Shown: positions 62,680 to 64,000 of the stretch, in pieces
How the letters are laid out: the number at the start of each line of letters is the position of its first letter
How positions within the stretch are numbered: the stretch's first letter is position 1
Assembly (NCBI RefSeq): GCF_003014475.1
Contig: NZ_PYGJ01000001.1
Span: forward strand, 186,001-250,000
From: Shimia abyssi
Lineage (GTDB): Bacteria; Pseudomonadota; Alphaproteobacteria; Rhodobacterales; Rhodobacteraceae
Reading direction: 5' to 3'
Length of the DNA: 64,000 bases
The notes under the pieces: generated by a model
The model's database searches: none
Seen by the model: only the letters and a program-made list of their open reading frames with translations
What the model was told of the DNA's origin: nothing
Translations under genes and position numbers: made by a program

Positions 62680-63915
62680 TCAACCTTTTTGTGCCTCACG
62701 ATACCATCTGATGATGACCGCGCGCTCATCCGGCTCCATCCAGCTCACATTAGCCGGTGGCATTGCCTCGCTCACACCCGATTGCAGATAGATCTGGCGC
62801 GCTGCTGCGGCCACTTCTGTCGGCGTTTCCAGCAGGATATCCTTGGGAGCGCGGCGAATACCATCATATCCCGGCTCACGCGCGTGGCACATGGAACACC
62901 GCCCCAGCACGATATCGGTCACATCCTCAAAGCCATCCGCACTGGCATAGACCTGTTCGGCGGGTGTGAGCGCGCGCGCCTCTTCTTCATCATAATCGCT
63001 TTGCATCAACGGCGCGGTCGACAGCCACATCACACAGATGAATAGAATAGCCGTCACAGCCCACGTCCAATATGGCGTCCCCTGACGCGCGTGCATCGAG
63101 TTAAAGAAGTGCCGGATCGTGACCCCCATCAGGAACACCAGCGCCGCGATGATCCAATTATATTCGGTGGCAAACGCCAGCGGATAGTGGTTTGACAGCA
63201 TCAGGAAAAGCACCGGCAACGTCAGATAGTTGTTATGCGTCGAACGCAGCTTGGCAATCTTGCCATATTTCGGATCAGGCGTGCGCCCTTCTTGCAAATC
63301 TTTCACCACAATGCGCTGGTTGGGCATGATGATAAAGAACACGTTTGCTGTCATGATCGTGGCGGTGAACGCCCCCAGATGCAGCATCATTGCCCGCCCG
63401 GTAAAGACCTGATTGTATCCCCAACCCATGATTACCAGCAGCACAAAAAGCAGCAACATCAATCCGATAGGATGCTCTGCCAATCCCGATTTGCACAACC
63501 GATCATAGACCAGCCAGCCGACGGTCAGCGACAACGCCGAAATCGCAATCCCCTGCCAAAGTGCCAGCTCGGCCTTGTTCTGATCAATCAAGTACAGCTC
63601 TCCGCCAACCCAATAGACAATCATCAACAACGCCGCCCCGCTTAACCAGGTCGAATAGCTTTCCCATTTGAACCAGGTCAGATGGTCGGGCATTTCCTCT
63701 GGCGCGACCAGATATTTCTGGATGTGATAAAACCCACCGCCATGCACCTGCCATTCTTCGCCATGCGCCCCAACCGGCAGGTTGGGCACTTTGCGCAGCC
63801 CCAGGTCCAACGCGATAAAGTAAAAAGACGACCCGATCCACGCAACCGCAGTGATCACATGCAGCCAGCGCACTGCAAAGGCCAGCCAGTCCCAGATAAT
63901 GGCAAATTCGTACAT
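62680..63915 (-). CDS. puuD: Urate hydroxylase PuuD (membrane protein with cytochrome c domain)
   Basis: Oxidises urate in purine breakdown. The 411 residues have an N-terminal membrane domain of about eight helices (VRWLHVITAVAWIGSSFYFIALDLGLRK, MLHLGAFTATIMTANVFFIIMPNQR and others) and a C-terminal c-type cytochrome with one haem site in LGRCSMCHAREPG. The ATG at 63915 follows GGAGG. Purine-catabolic partner genes are not in the window, but may lie to the right. Bases 63916-64000 hold only its upstream region. Confidence 0.95.
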   Translation of the reverse strand: MYEFAIIWDWLAFAVRWLHVITAVAWIGSSFYFIALDLGLRKVPNLPVGAHGEEWQVHGGGFYHIQKYLVAPEEMPDHLTWFKWESYSTWLSGAALLMIVYWVGGELYLIDQNKAELALWQGIAISALSLTVGWLVYDRLCKSGLAEHPIGLMLLLFVLLVIMGWGYNQVFTGRAMMLHLGAFTATIMTANVFFIIMPNQRIVVKDLQEGRTPDPKYGKIAKLRSTHNNYLTLPVLFLMLSNHYPLAFATEYNWIIAALVFLMGVTIRHFFNSMHARQGTPYWTWAVTAILFICVMWLSTAPLMQSDYDEEEARALTPAEQVYASADGFEDVTDIVLGRCSMCHAREPGYDGIRRAPKDILLETPTEVAAAARQIYLQSGVSEAMPPANVSWMEPDERAVIIRWYREAQKG

Positions 63916-64000
63916 ACGTGCCTCCGATATTTCCGTTGCAGCCACGCTAGCGCAGCGCCCGATTATTCTCTATTGTAGAAAAAAGCCGAAGAGCTTCAAA

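Overview
The window looks like chromosomal DNA of a marine Rhodobacterales bacterium of the Roseobacter group. The base composition is fairly GC-rich, gene order is compact, and several blocks are of a type familiar from that order: amiC-mrcA-prfB, sdhE beside an HTH regulator, PHA genes with a PhaR regulator, and urate hydroxylase PuuD with a cytochrome c tail. No rRNA, tRNA, CRISPR array, prophage or insertion sequence was seen. I cannot name the genus from the sequence alone.

Layout. 0.1-5.5 kb: pyrG with a strong terminator, a PLP decarboxylase, an exported protein, a DUF1330 protein and two tandem TerB-like proteins. 5.6-15.2 kb: a polar amino-acid/amine ABC importer, then a gamma-glutamylation-type cluster (glutamine synthetase homologue, glutamine amidotransferase, second glutamine synthetase homologue, FAD amine oxidoreductase) and a DegT-type aminotransferase. 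15.2-19.7 kb: the polyhydroxyalkanoate locus phaR-phaP-phaC against phaZ, with clear PhaR-type operators, one inside the phaP promoter spacer. 19.7-22.7 kb: three alpha/beta hydrolases and a VOC protein. 22.8-24.8 kb: thrS. 25.0-27.7 kb: a bufferin-type RiPP operon (DUF2282 precursor, DUF692/MNIO enzyme, DUF2063 partner, DoxX membrane protein), the most notable biosynthetic system here.

27.7-35.3 kb holds housekeeping and small genes: ArsC-like, cold shock, thyX, glyoxalase I, two tandem VWA-like exported proteins, a MarR-family regulator, sdhE, an HTH regulator and an aspartate aminotransferase. 35.6-41.4 kb is a minus-strand block of cell-envelope and translation genes (amiC, a DUF411 metal-binding protein, PBP1A, prfB). 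41.5-44.8 kb has an aminotransferase, an M48 protease with TPRs and a DsbA-like protein. 45.2-47.9 kb is ilvB-ilvH behind a complete translation-coupled attenuator with a 15-residue Leu/Val-rich leader peptide.

48-55.7 kb holds a regulator, a DUF2189 membrane protein, an amidase, a MATE exporter, an HCCA-isomerase-like protein, a DUF2461 protein and ppk2. parE (55.9-57.8 kb) is followed by an AT-richer gene for a HEPN-like/zinc-ribbon protein and a 141-bp tandem repeat, which together look like a small acquired insert. The right end carries small exported proteins, an HExxH lipoprotein, a PA14-like protein, a phosphoglycolate-phosphatase-like gene and puuD.

Between genes there are two unusual short repeat families. 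One is a modular element (GC hairpin, variable hairpin, and a conserved GTATTTTTGGCAAGATGAAGA-like box) that always sits just after a gene on the same strand. The other is an 11-bp phased tandem repeat of ACCGACGNNNT found at two distant intergenic sites.
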